Of a DNA stretch of 64,000 nucleotides, positions 50,045-58,959 are shown one piece after another. The first letter of the stretch is position 1. Every line of letters begins with the position of its first letter. The notes below the pieces were generated by a model. That model had not been told where the DNA came from. It saw only the letters and a list, made by a program, of their open reading frames with translations, and made no database searches. A program made the translations under genes and the position numbers. Origin of the DNA: Stratiolaelaps scimitus (lineage: Eukaryota; Arthropoda; Arachnida; Mesostigmata; Laelapidae); NCBI GenBank assembly GCA_019614645.1, contig JABWDB010000019.1, positions 1,038,501 through 1,102,500 on the forward strand, written 5' to 3'.

Positions 50045-50160
50045 ATGGTAAATCTTTATTGGTTTATTTAAGGAGCTGCAATTTTTCAATGCTTAAGCTC
50101 TCTTATGTGTCACACAGCGGGGCTCGAACCTGCGGCCTCCCTTTATGTTGGGGGCAATAC
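50045..50160 (-). mobile_element. SINE family B copy with intact B box
   Basis: On the minus strand CCGCAGGTTCGAGCCCC (B box GGTTCGAGCCC) leads into CATAAGAGAGCTTAAGCATT and the same tail as the copy at 45.8 kb. The family is unrelated in sequence to family A. The head upstream of the B box (GGGAGGCCGCAGG) is tRNA-like. Confidence 0.6.
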
Positions 50161-50224
50161 GAAACAATGGAAGATATAAGGTCGTGTTACTGAACACGAC
50201 GGGAACCATTTGCTAGGTTCTGCT

Positions 50225-50240
50225 GGGGGGGGGGGGGGGG
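50225..50240. repeat. Poly-G run of 16
   Basis: Sixteen G in a row, 65 bp to the right of the family B SINE. Other homopolymer C runs are at 45919-45929, 46666-46676 and near 60031. Such runs are also prone to assembly error. Confidence 0.9.
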
Positions 50241-50696
50241 CGACCTAACACAGGTTGATTACGACAAAATAAATTAGGACATAAACCGGGCCCGCTCGCT
50301 GCCAGGCGCAACGGGCACGCGCCCCACGACAAGATGGCTGGAGAAGCGAAGACGATGATCTCAGATGCGGCCAAAGCAGCAACCAGCATCAAGCCAAAGG
50401 CTGACTCCGCCCTCGGGCCATCACAATGACATACGTGTACACCCCTGCACCCGTCGTACAGATTAGCGTTATCTCCCAGCCGAGCTTTGACAAGCCCTTC
50501 AGTGTTCAGTTGACAGCGCGAACGCCAGATAGATAGAGAACAACGCCGGGATCGTGCATCACGCGTGGAAGACGGGGCGCCTGCTCGCGGGTAGATTGTG
50601 GGGTGCACGACTGCTCGCATTGTTTTCAACGTCTGTTCTGCTTTCTTGCTCAGGCGTCGACACTAAGAATTCACGGAGAGATGACAGTTTTTATCG

Positions 50697-50729
<33 letters not shown>

Positions 50730-51634
50730 CTATGTTATTAAATAAACCTGCGCAGATTTACCTTTATGGGGAACGCGAATGTGTACGCACCCTCGAGTTC
50801 GTAATAATGACACATAATTCAAAAATTGACGCACAAAGTCGATGCCGGCTCATTTTGTCGGTCGATAACACCGTTTGGTGGCATGAAGCTTACACATTAG
50901 ATGGATATTAATTATCTACTGATTAGGTGAAATACCCATACATGTTCTATTCTCCCTCTACTTTGGTGCTCGAGCCATCTTGCCGGCAAACGACTCGGGA
51001 CAGCATCTCTCGCTTTTCTTTCTCACGTTCTCACGGCTTCACTCTGTTGGCTATTGGTAGGAACTGTCATGTAAGTGAATGCAACAGTAAGCCAGCCGCA
51101 GTTCGTATCTTCAAGGAAGAAGTCAAGCTCGCGACGCGCCAGCTCTGTCGTAGCGAAGTGACACCAGTCTGGTTCAATCCTGGCTCGCTATCTGTTTCCA
51201 CCCCTATAGTATTGTTTTTTTGCGTATGCAGCAACATATAGCAGATCTTGTAGATCTTCGAATCTACTCAACCCAGACACATATCGTGTATCTGGAGGCG
51301 GCGAGCATTACTATTAGTAGTTTTTGGAGAACAGAAAGGAAAAAAAATCTCTCGTCTTCCACCAAAACTACTAAGTAAGGTCAATTACAAAGAGACGAGA
51401 GTGCAGATGGTAGCATTCTGTCCGAGCATCAGGCAAAACTCTTCCTCAACTGCACGACACCTCGCCGATGGTCTGAATAAATTTCGGCGATTATTTTTGT
51501 TATCGACGCCGTAACGAACCTCCCCTTCGTACAGTGGATCTAGAGCCGATCACTAGAGCCGGAACTTTCGAATCATCCTAACAAGGACCGTGACGTTCTA
51601 AATTGAAGTGTCATATACCGTTCCATAAACGTTA

Positions 51635-51832
51635 TTTATTTATTTAGCAGTCATACGCTTAAAATCATTTCTTTTTTTTTTAGATGGCGATTAAATCTTC
51701 ACCTAATTTGATAAGGAGCTGGATATGGAAGATGTGCAACACAAAAAATAGATACAATGTTATGTAATCTAAGTCTATATATTACTTATTAGCTTGTCTA
51801 TTATATGTAATACAGCGATCTCGCATTTTATT
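51635..51832 (-). promoter_or_regulatory. SETDB1: Candidate SETDB1 polyadenylation signals
   Basis: On the minus strand AATAAA occurs at 51827-51832, 51639-51644 and 51635-51640, roughly 600-800 bases after the SETDB1 stop codon. They are the first canonical signals I found on that strand, so a 3' UTR of this size is likely. Confidence 0.45.
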
Positions 51833-52435
51833 TATATTTGTATTCAGGTAGTTAGTATAACATATACATATATTCTGCTGGTAAACACCGTTCCGTACGC
51901 CTCGACGGCTCCCTTTCGATGCCCGATCAAAATGTCTACAACTGCCTAGCTCTAGTGTTCCCGTACCCTTGAGATCCTTGTTGTGGCAGGCGAGACCACC
52001 ACCACCACCATCATGAATGAAAACCTATCTTTACAAACCCTGTGAACTTTCACAGGCTACACAAGGCTTCGCCTCTACGAGACCTCTCAACCCTGTTTTT
52101 GAGTTCGAACTGAACAAATAGACTCTACCCAACCTAGATCCACTCCTCGGCTTGGACGCAAATCAAAAATAGGATAACAATTTACACAGTGTATCTGGAG
52201 GCTGGGTGAAATTACATATTTCACACCGACCAAAATAATGTCCAGCCCCGCAATAAATACTACTTCCCAAAAACCCTTCTAATGGGAATCGCGGACGCTG
52301 AATATAAATGATACACGTGTATAACGCGAACTCTATACAGATTTACATATGGAGTTACGCAACTACAGGGCCAACGTAAACAACAGCAGCGCATTTCTTT
52401 ACAACGAATGCCTCTGTTGTCTCCGTCCAGCCAAA

Positions 52436-54226
52436 TTATAGAAGTCGCTTCCGACAGTTCGGCGTCCCACAATAGCATCGTAAGCTTTTCCCCGGCACGG
52501 AGTTGACCTCATACATATAGTCCCACGTGAGCTCTTCGCCAGCCTTGATGTTGCGTTCGGCAAAGAACGCCACCCACGGGAAGCGCAGATCGTGTGTATC
52601 GACGAAGACATTCTGTACGAACATGTTCGGCTCGCAGCAATGATTGAAGTATCGGCCAATATTTCCGCCGGTGAGCGCGTCCATCACGTACGTCTCATCC
52701 TTTCCATAGTACAGCTGGCGTAGTCCGTCAGCGCTGAGCTTCTTCTTGCCGTTTGCCGCCGCTGTGGCCGCCGCCGTCGAGGGCGAAGCCGGCTCGAGAC
52801 CGAGTGCGTCTTCTAGATCATCGTCGTCATCATCGCCATCATCGTCAATGTCATCGATGTCTTCGTCAGCGTGACTCTCGTACCCTTCCTTGTGCTTGAC
52901 AACGTTGTCGATGTAGTCGAGCTCGGCGAAGTACGTATCCTGTCCGCTCTCGTCGGCTTCCGTCCCGGTAAGAATGGTTCCGGCGTACGTGCAGATGAAG
53001 CGACCTCGAGGGATGTCGTGCAGGGTTCGCACGCCGTAGCCTTTGCGTTCCGTCTTGAATAGCTGCAGCCGTAGCTGGACGCCGTTTTGCGCCACCCGAT
53101 TGACGCATCGCTTGCTGCAGGCGCACCGCGAATTGCACTCGAACAGGCCGGTGACCAGTGCTTCGGCGAGCGAACGGAACGTGTACCCGGCGTCCCGATT
53201 CAGCTCGCCCTGAGCATCGGACATGTTCACCGACTGGCGCTGACACGCGCATTTCATTCGGTCTAAACAGTCGTCCTCACATGAGCAGCAGGGCAGGAAG
53301 TCCTCATCCATCCGCATCACCTTCTTCACCGCCTCGGTAGGACGCCGTTCTGGCCAATATGGAACGGAGCCTCGCTGGTCCTGGCTGTCCACGCCGTTCA
53401 CTACGGAGATAGGGTAGAACTCCATGCCATTGGTGATGTCCTCCTGGAAGTAGTTCGCAATGCTCGGCTTCCATACGGCAAACGGATCGAAGCCAGGATC
53501 GAAGCAGAACTGATCCACAGTAAGCTTGCTGTCGGTCATGATCAGATAGTCCATCACATCGCGTTGGCTTCGCATCGTACGTCCGCACGGAGCACGATAG
53601 ATGACCGTGCCTTTCTTTCGCAGCCGACCTTCATGTCGCGTCCAGCCGACGAAGTACGGCATTACATAGGGACTTACCGAGGTGAATTTCAGTGGGTCGT
53701 CGTCGACATAAATGCAGCCCCTCGAGCAATTGTGAATCACGAACGGTATCTGGGCGTGAACCGCCTGCACTTTCACCCGTTCGACTGTGCCCAGCAGGCC
53801 CAAGTCCACCTTTGTGACGTTCTTCGACGTCCTCGGAGTGCCCGGTTGATCGAGGGGCGACTTGTTGACAGTCGTCGACTTTCGCGCTGTATTCTTACGC
53901 GGTACTCCGTCCGAGTTGCCGCCTTCACTTGCGTTCCCCTCGTCGTTGTCATTTACTTCATCATCATCATCGTCATCTTTCTCCTCTTCCTCCTCGTTAT
54001 CCGACAACTCGATGACATCAAGGGTGTCATCCGCGAACTCAAGATAGGGCTGACCTTTCTTGCCAGTCTTTCGGCGTGCGATTTTATGTTTGCTCCGAGT
54101 TGACTGGCTCAGGTGTTCGAACACATCTTTCAGACGGTGCGAGCCTGCGTAGATCCATTCGGTAGCAAACGTATCACCATAATGGCGGAACGCCAACTTC
54201 AAGAGATTCCCATCGACGGCCATTAC
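52436..54226 (-). CDS. SETDB1: SETDB1 terminal exon: third Tudor, MBD, pre-SET, bifurcated SET
   Basis: Starts after TTTCAACAG with VMAVDGNLL, the continuation of a Tudor strand, and ends at TAA 52436-52438. Visible parts in order: Tudor EWIYAGSHRL; an Asp/Glu run; MBD with VIYRAPCGRTMRS and FCFDPGFDP; pre-SET zinc cluster CCSCEDDC, KCACQ, ECNSRCACSKRC; SET part one with GYGVRTLHDIPRG and FICTYAGTIL; then a short insert rich in Asp. SET part two has GGNIGRYFNHCCEPN, VFVDTHDLRFPWVAFFAE and ELTWDYMYE, then post-SET CYCGTPNC and RLL at the end. Catalytic Asn-His and the zinc-ligand Cys are kept. The usual Ser of NHSC is Cys here. Confidence 0.96.
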   Translation of the reverse strand, partial: VMAVDGNLLKLAFRHYGDTFATEWIYAGSHRLKDVFEHLSQSTRSKHKIARRKTGKKGQPYLEFADDTLDVIELSDNEEEEEKDDDDDDEVNDNDEGNASEGGNSDGVPRKNTARKSTTVNKSPLDQPGTPRTSKNVTKVDLGLLGTVERVKVQAVHAQIPFVIHNCSRGCIYVDDDPLKFTSVSPYVMPYFVGWTRHEGRLRKKGTVIYRAPCGRTMRSQRDVMDYLIMTDSKLTVDQFCFDPGFDPFAVWKPSIANYFQEDITNGMEFYPISVVNGVDSQDQRGSVPYWPERRPTEAVKKVMRMDEDFLPCCSCEDDCLDRMKCACQRQSVNMSDAQGELNRDAGYTFRSLAEALVTGLFECNSRCACSKRCVNRVAQNGVQLRLQLFKTERKGYGVRTLHDIPRGRFICTYAGTILTGTEADESGQDTYFAELDYIDNVVKHKEGYESHADEDIDDIDDDGDDDDDDLEDALGLEPASPSTAAATAAANGKKKLSADGLRQLYYGKDETYVMDALTGGNIGRYFNHCCEPNMFVQNVFVDTHDLRFPWVAFFAERNIKAGEELTWDYMYEVNSVPGKSLRCYCGTPNCRKRLL

Positions 54227-56284
54227 CTGTTGAAAGTGCAAGCGACGCATGGAAGAGTTGCATGGAAAATTGGTCAAGAATTGAACGACTATAAGTCAGT
54301 ATAACGACATCACGTATGACGACATGATATCATATCATTCATTCTCAAGTGCTTCGACAACGACTCGTGTAGCTTGCATCACATGTTGGCCACAGGTATA
54401 TGTATATATATATTTATTGAATCCTTTTACGATGAGTTTTGGGGAATGCATTATGCACATGTGGCACTCAGCCAATAGTGAGTGACTAGTGTGGGACTAA
54501 GAAACCCACTAAATCCAAGTTTCCCTCACCGCCAAGAGTCGAAAATTACTTTAGACTTATTTACTTCGATTATATATATATATATTGAACCGATAATGTT
54601 TGCTCGCAATCACGCACGACCTACTTTCGCGGTGAAGAATTGCTTTTCACGTTCAGCGTGAACCATCTGTCCAACGCTGGCGCGTAGAAGAGCATGCTCC
54701 GTTGTCGAAAAGTGCTTCTTGAGGAACGGCACAATCGGCTGGTTGACGTGGCTCCACGGCATCGACGTTTGCTTGCAAATGAGATACATGTTCGATGGTT
54801 CGCTGTATTGCCAATAGCCATCTTCGAACAGAATTAGATAGCGATGTCGATTCTGCCATTTCGGATATTCGATGACGACGCCGGCGTAGAACTGTTTGTC
54901 GGGCACGTACTGCGACACGATCCGCGACCCGAGCTGAAGCTGGACACTGTGTGATGTCGAGTAGGCCACCTGGCCAAGCGAGAACGCTCGCTCCTTCGCA
55001 GAGTCGGCAACCCGAATCATGACGCTGTCATGGTCATAGTCGACACTCTTTGTTACGGTGCCTTTACTCCATGCATCTGTCTTCCGGCCTTCGAGAACAA
55101 ACACCTAATAAAAACAGACGCGCGCATTGTGGCAAACGCGGGAGAAAAAATTGCCAATTAAATGACAAACTCAGGATCATATCAACAAGGCTGAGCTACG
55201 ACTAGCACGTTGAAAATGCATTTGAAATGCCACTACAACATCGGAACGATACAGATCAAATAGTGGTAAAAAAAATATACAAAATAGACAACCCAAATTA
55301 GGCACGTTTTTTCCATCCCCATTATTGAGATATTAACAGCCAATAAAGAATGATCAGAAGAAGTGAGATACTGTATTAGATTGCCTTACAGCGTGTATCC
55401 CATTTCACAGAATGCCCGCCTCTTGCCATATAAAAGTCAATTGCAAAATGGAAACACATGCACGGATAAATTGCAAAAATGACGAACGATTGCGATTGGG
55501 CGTTTTCTAACCAGAATCTCACTCGGGTTCATTCGTGACTCACCGTTTGATTGATCTTGAGTGGGGTTAACTTCGTAAAACGGGTATCCTTGACGATCGA
55601 CGGCATCCGGACGTCAAACGCTAGCTTGCGGTGCATCCGCTGCTGCTGAACGCTCATAGCATCGTTGGCAGGATTTGTGTGGCCCGTCGAACGCATCTGC
55701 TCAATTTTGCGAGCAGAGTTATTATTGGACATCTCTCCTATGGCCCCGCTGCCGGTGGTGCCGCCCACATGAGAGAACGCCTTATGGGCAAGCATCTCGC
55801 GGCTTTTCGCAGAGCTGCGATGCAGTTGTTGATCGAGGTCAACCCGAGCTACGTCGAGCTTCTGTGAGATTTGCGTGATTTTGATCAGCGTCTTGTCGAA
55901 GTCGGACATCATCTCAGCTGCCAACTCGTGCATTTTTTTCACGCTAGGCTTGTAGATCGATTCATACATGATGTCCTCCAGCTCGTCCCATGTTAAGCCA
56001 TCCAGATCCGGGTCAGACTCTAAGATCAGGCAGAGTCGACGATCCGTGGCGCCAACCAACCAGTAAAATGAAACAACGGTATTTCCGTAAGAATGTTTTT
56101 TATGATTAGGATAGAACATGTACTGAACTAATTAGTGGTGATGTTAAGCTGTGCCGAAACGGCGCGGTGTCTTTCCTTGCTCTATTAATAAAGATGGATT
56201 ATGTAGTGCGGAACGGCGAGCTACTATAATCATTCATTTATAGGAGATTTCTAAAAATAATGATGATGCTTAATTACCTGGCAT
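52436..56284 (-). CDS. SETDB1: SETDB1/eggless histone H3K9 methyltransferase, whole-gene view
   Basis: SETDB1 (eggless in flies) writes H3K9 methylation using S-adenosylmethionine. It silences transposons and genes in euchromatin and is usually stabilised by an ATF7IP/windei partner. The gene is reconstructed from three large exons (52436-54226, 54625-55104, 55544-56019) whose phases match. A start ATG sits just before a GTAATT donor at 56278-56284. This gives about 917 residues, shorter than the roughly 1,260-1,290 of fly and human proteins. The order is an N-terminal helical region, Tudor domains (about 162-360), an acidic stretch (about 390-420), MBD (about 500-570), a cysteine-rich pre-SET (about 633-700) and a SET domain split by a short acidic insert (about 704-917), ending with post-SET CYCGTPNC. 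The start is inferred. Coding may instead continue upstream into the THAP exons. Confidence 0.9.
54625..55104 (-). CDS. SETDB1: SETDB1 exon: tandem Tudor domains
   Basis: Exactly 160 codons between ATTAG and AAA|GTAGGT, phase 0 at both ends. The pattern is that of the SETDB1 Tudor repeats: RKTDAWSKGTVTKSV, then LGSRIVSQYVPDKQFYAGVV, YPKWQNRHRYLILFEDGYWQ and QMVHAEREKQFFTAK. These modules read combined lysine acetylation and methylation on histone H3 in the human protein. Aromatic residues (W, Y, F) at cage-like positions are present. The join to the next exon gives FFTAKVMAVDG, as expected. Confidence 0.92.
55544..56019 (-). CDS. SETDB1: SETDB1 exon: N-terminal helical region
   Basis: Donor ACG|GTGAGT in phase 0 gives the join INQT-VFVLEGRKTD. 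The acceptor is placed at CTTAG (plus 56020-56021), reading ESDPDLDGLTWDELEDIM. It encodes an acidic start, helices with SVKKMHELAAEMMSDFDKTL and LDVARVDLDQQLHRS (the coiled region that binds the ATF7IP-type partner in relatives), and a polar Asn/Ser linker. The acceptor could instead lie two bases further in (GAG), which would change the phase to 0. Confidence 0.8.
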
Positions 56285-56325
56285 TTCGGCTTTCTGAACG
56301 ATGATGGACGTATGACTTTTTCCAG
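56278..56325 (-). CDS. SETDB1: Short exon with candidate SETDB1 start codon
   Basis: On the minus strand ATGCCAG (56284-56278) is followed by a GTAATT donor. Joined to the 56019 acceptor it reads MPESDPDLDGL, a reasonable SETDB1 N-terminus. The same exon is open further upstream: from an AAAG acceptor at 56326 it reads AGKSHTSIIVQKAE before the Met, in phase with the exon at 56506-56664. A stronger CAG acceptor four bases earlier (exon to 56329) would put the exon in a frame that dead-ends. So the exon is either 5' UTR plus start, or internal coding. Confidence 0.5.
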
Positions 56326-56505
56326 CTTTCTGTAACAGATAATTGTCACCATTGTAGTAAAAACTTGAGACAGAATAGGGCCGCTGGAAAGTAGTGAAAA
56401 TTGAGCTGGGCAGTGTCGATACCTAGCAGTAACCGAGAAGGCTGAAAGCCTCACAGTTGACAAGATACAGACAGTCCAACGCTATCTTCCACCCAGATAC
56501 CTCAC

Positions 56506-56664
56506 CTTTGTACAAGGAAGAACGTCTCCGCTCTAATCCAAACAGGACAACATAACCGAGATCCGGAATCAAAATGGAGTAGCCCTTATGAATCTGTGTG
56601 TACAGAACAGCTTCTATAGCAAGCTCTGAGCCACCCACGTCCGATATTACTTCTGCGGCGAGAT
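56506..56664 (-). CDS. Candidate coding exon of unknown function between THAP and SETDB1
   Basis: Good splice borders on both sides: ATCACAG acceptor and AAAG|GTGAGG donor. The 159-nt exon is open in only one frame over its full length. That frame encodes 52 residues including AAEVISDVGGSELAIEAVLY and KGYSILIPDLGYVVLFGLE, then a basic RRRSSLYK. The alternating hydrophobic pattern suggests a folded beta/alpha segment. I do not recognise the family. It could be the middle of a THAP-SETDB1 gene, the C-terminal part of a separate THAP gene, or an alternative SETDB1 5' exon. Confidence 0.5.
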
Positions 56665-56822
56665 CTGTGATGTGTGAATTGTGTACTTGTGCATCTCAAC
56701 GAATCATGATGAGAAAAGTCCGCCAACTGATCACAGATCCTTGAAATTAAAGCGACCGAATTTTGGTCGTGGCTGAATTCGAGACCTATCTATGGAGTAT
56801 TCAAGCCTAAATATGGTATCAC

Positions 56823-56829
56823 CTTTTTC
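56823..56829 (-). CDS. Possible 7-nt microexon (speculative)
   Basis: On the minus strand a TTTTTTCATTTAG acceptor, seven bases GAAAAAG and a GTGATA donor follow each other. Entered in phase 0 from THAP exon 3 and left in phase 1, it is the only joint I could find that connects HRTV to the 56506-56664 exon in an open frame (reading HRTV-EK-D-LAAEV). Evidence is splice consensus and arithmetic only. Confidence 0.25.
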
Positions 56830-56921
56830 CTAAATGAAAAAAGCTGGTGCCTCCCATACAACAGTGATGCAAAAGAGCAAATTCGAATAGAAGAAGCGAC
56901 AAATGATTTTTCGCTACTTAC

Positions 56922-57054
56922 AACAGTCCGATGAACGTAGTAGCCTGCATGTCGTATACTTCTCGCGCGTTTATTGTTAAGACTGATCGTGTTTTCTCTG
57001 TGGATAGCTGGGAAGATGCTGGGAAAATATTGGCCCGATTCGGGGATTTTCAAC
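56922..57054 (-). CDS. THAP exon 3: C-terminal box and basic tail
   Basis: The acceptor follows a CTG/CAG-repeat-containing tract ending in TTACAG; the donor is CTGTT|GTAAGT. It encodes LKIPESGQYFPSIFPAIHRE, containing the THAP C-terminal hydrophobic box, then NNKRARSIRHAGYYVHRTV. An AATAAA sequence lies inside the coding frame on the minus strand but is probably not used. If the GTAAGT donor is skipped the frame runs on to FSFRKK and a stop at 56790. Confidence 0.72.
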
Positions 57055-57625
57055 CTGTAAGCAGCAGCAGCAGCAGCATGGTAGCCAACAACGTGAACAA
57101 CAGCGGACAGATGAGAGACAAACGGTGTCAAAAGAAGAGTATCCCAGTGGCGTTTCTTCGCAACATTTTCGAAAACGACTCACTTGTTGATTGACCAATG
57201 TCGACTTACCGGCGTTCATGCAAGAAGTGCTTCTGGCAGACACAAGAACCAGGTGGTGATACCCATGGGGTATTGTCGGTATGTGTTCGTCCTAACAGGC
57301 AGGACCAAATAACCCTTTCGCCTGCCTCCGCTGGGAACAGGTAGAATCTGCAAGATACATTTGTACCATGTCCAGAGCACAATAGTCATTACTCGATCGC
57401 TATGAAGGATCGCAATCGTCATAAACGGTAATATTGAGAATAAGCGAATAAGGCGTGGGTCGGAACTTCCGATTGAAAATGAGACGATTACATAGTGATA
57501 ATGATAATCGTCGTAGTAACAACTCACCTAATTTGAGGGTGTGTCCGAACCGTATTCGAACAGTTGATGGCTGCGCAGTCAGCGTTGATAGCCGTCGTGA
57601 CATCGCCTTCGACGACATCCCACAT
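56922..57625 (-). CDS. THAP-domain zinc-finger protein (three exons)
   Basis: THAP domains are C2CH zinc fingers of about 80-90 residues, derived from P-element-type transposases, that bind DNA sequence-specifically. Three exons join with matching phases (57528-57625, 57210-57347, 56922-57054). Counting from the Met right after the first acceptor: C17 and C22 in CAAINC, FYLFP at 34-38, W47 in ERVIWSCLLGR, P64, C70 and H73 in CVCQKHF, and a C-terminal YFPSIFPAI box near 88-96 resembling the AVPTIF signature. The 47-residue gap between the two ligand pairs lies within the family's 35-50. After the finger comes a basic stretch (NNKRARSIRH). What follows is uncertain: an unspliced reading stops at 56790, while the GTAAGT donor suggests continuation toward SETDB1. 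Confidence 0.8.
57210..57347 (-). CDS. THAP exon 2: FP, W and C-x2-H core
   Basis: Acceptor ATCTTGCAG and donor CCG|GTAAGT. One base, 45 codons, two bases. It encodes FYLFPAEAGERVIWSCLLGR and then WVSPPGSCVCQKHF, which aligns position by position with the middle of the THAP fold (hydrophobic FP turn, invariant Trp, W-x-P segment, C-x2-H ligands). The phase agrees with both neighbours, which makes chance unlikely. Confidence 0.8.
57528..57625 (-). CDS. THAP exon 1: first zinc-ligand pair
   Basis: Strong acceptor CTTCTGTTGCAG followed directly by ATG; donor ATTAG|GTGAGT. It encodes 32 residues with CAAINCSN, the C-x4-C half of the finger, and leaves two bases of an Arg codon. The start Met is inferred from position. 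The frame is open a little further upstream into the presumed intron, so an upstream exon could also feed in. Confidence 0.75.
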
Positions 57626-58638
57626 CTGCAACAGAAGGTCATTGCCAACCACTATTATTACTACTTATTCTTATTATTGAGATGCTTACACGGACTATTT
57701 TACAAGGACTACAAGTACAGCGTGATCGGTAGTACCAATAAATAGATATTATTAATTTTTGTTTCTTAGATTAGCACGGGATGATAACTAGCAAATAACT
57801 GGAAAGCATTTCGAACCAATAACCAAGCCGTGTCAATATTAGATAATAATTCTAATCAGACTCACTCTGTATAATATAAAATCTACCCAAGTTTATGTTA
57901 GTGCCCTTTAATAGTCTAGCTTTATAGAAATATTCGCACAATTTGCACCTAGGAAAAGCTCTCCCAAATTTGTTCTCGACATGGCCAACCAAGAACAGCA
58001 CAAGTAGATATATTTGACCGTATTGCGCTGCCATTCGGGCGGATCGAATCGCATATACGGAGCGATTTTTCAGTCCGACCGCGCGGGCATGAGGGACAAA
58101 TTGTAACGATACGGTAAATAAAAGAACATGACCACAGCATCATGTATTGTTCGAATATTTCAACCTTGTCTGTCAATCACCAGTGTGCACGATAGCGGAC
58201 AGCGATAATCCGGAAAGGCCGGTAGGAGGGAAAAACGAGGTAACTCATAAAAAAGCATCATCTCTTTCTTGGCGGTATTTGCGTTCCGCGGTCAACTACC
58301 TACGTAAACTATATGTGCTCACCCGCTCACGCTCCAAAGGCAGAAGGCTCACATTGATATTGCTCATCGCTCGTGGTCTGTCGAACTGTTGCCCGGCGGC
58401 CAACGACCAGTCAACGAAAGTTTGATGCTAAACATCAATCAGCTAGGTAGCACACAACAATAGTAACAGCGGAATAAATAGCCCACAGGTTTATTTCGAA
58501 CGGGAACCCGTCTCCCTTAAGCACCACACACCGAGCGCAGGATCACAACAATGCACTGCGCGGTAGATATAGCTCGCGCATGCCCGCCGGCGTTGGATTT
58601 CACGGCAATGTCTAGCAGTTTAAATTGATTTGGCGGCA

Positions 58639-58813
58639 AGAACGCGACCGATTTTTTTTTTTTTTAGACGAGGAAATTTTCCTCAAACGCACGGTTACCA
58701 CCAGCGACATTCCAATCTCCATGAAAGTGGGCCGATCCAGTGCAGGGTTGACGTGGATGACAAAACGCCTCTGCCTGCTAAAACCATCCTCTGCTGAGAG
58801 AACGCGACCGATT
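58639..58813 (-). mobile_element. Second, 5'-truncated copy of the 2.4 kb retroposon, with 15-bp target-site duplication
   Basis: The insert is 58654-58798 on the minus strand with a long poly-A (plus-strand T run at 58654-58665). The flanks AGAACGCGACCGATT at 58639-58653 and 58799-58813 are identical. The body matches the 3' 150 bp of the copy at 2355-2752 (shared CAGCAGAGGATGG, TTTGTCATCCACGTCAACC and AAAATTTCCTC). Identical flanks suggest a younger insertion than the 2.4 kb copy. Confidence 0.82.
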
Positions 58814-58959
58814 GGTGAACTTGGAATGCACATTCGTAAACGTGTGGGCGAATTGCTTTCGTCAAAGCAAATTAAGAAAAACGAAGGGACCTATAACGGT
58901 ATGACAGTGTTCTGTACGGAGCGTTTTCAGCGTTAATCCGAGAGAAACTGCAGAGAGAA

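Larger units (their letters stand above)
34105..52435. other. 18-kb interval without recognised coding exon
   Basis: Contains SINE copies (families A and B), TA tracts, a possible weak retroelement zinc-knuckle remnant near 34.6 kb (PCTFCEQIGDKC) and GC-rich DNA at 39.2-41.6 kb. Non-coding first exons and the promoter of the minus-strand kinesin-13 gene, plus the SETDB1 3' UTR at its right end, are expected here but cannot be pinpointed. Confidence 0.55.

Noticed and set aside
53564..54103. 179-codon plus-strand open frame opposite the SETDB1 exon
   Set aside because: It mirrors the codon bias and acidic-run repeats of the real minus-strand exon; no family resemblance of its own.
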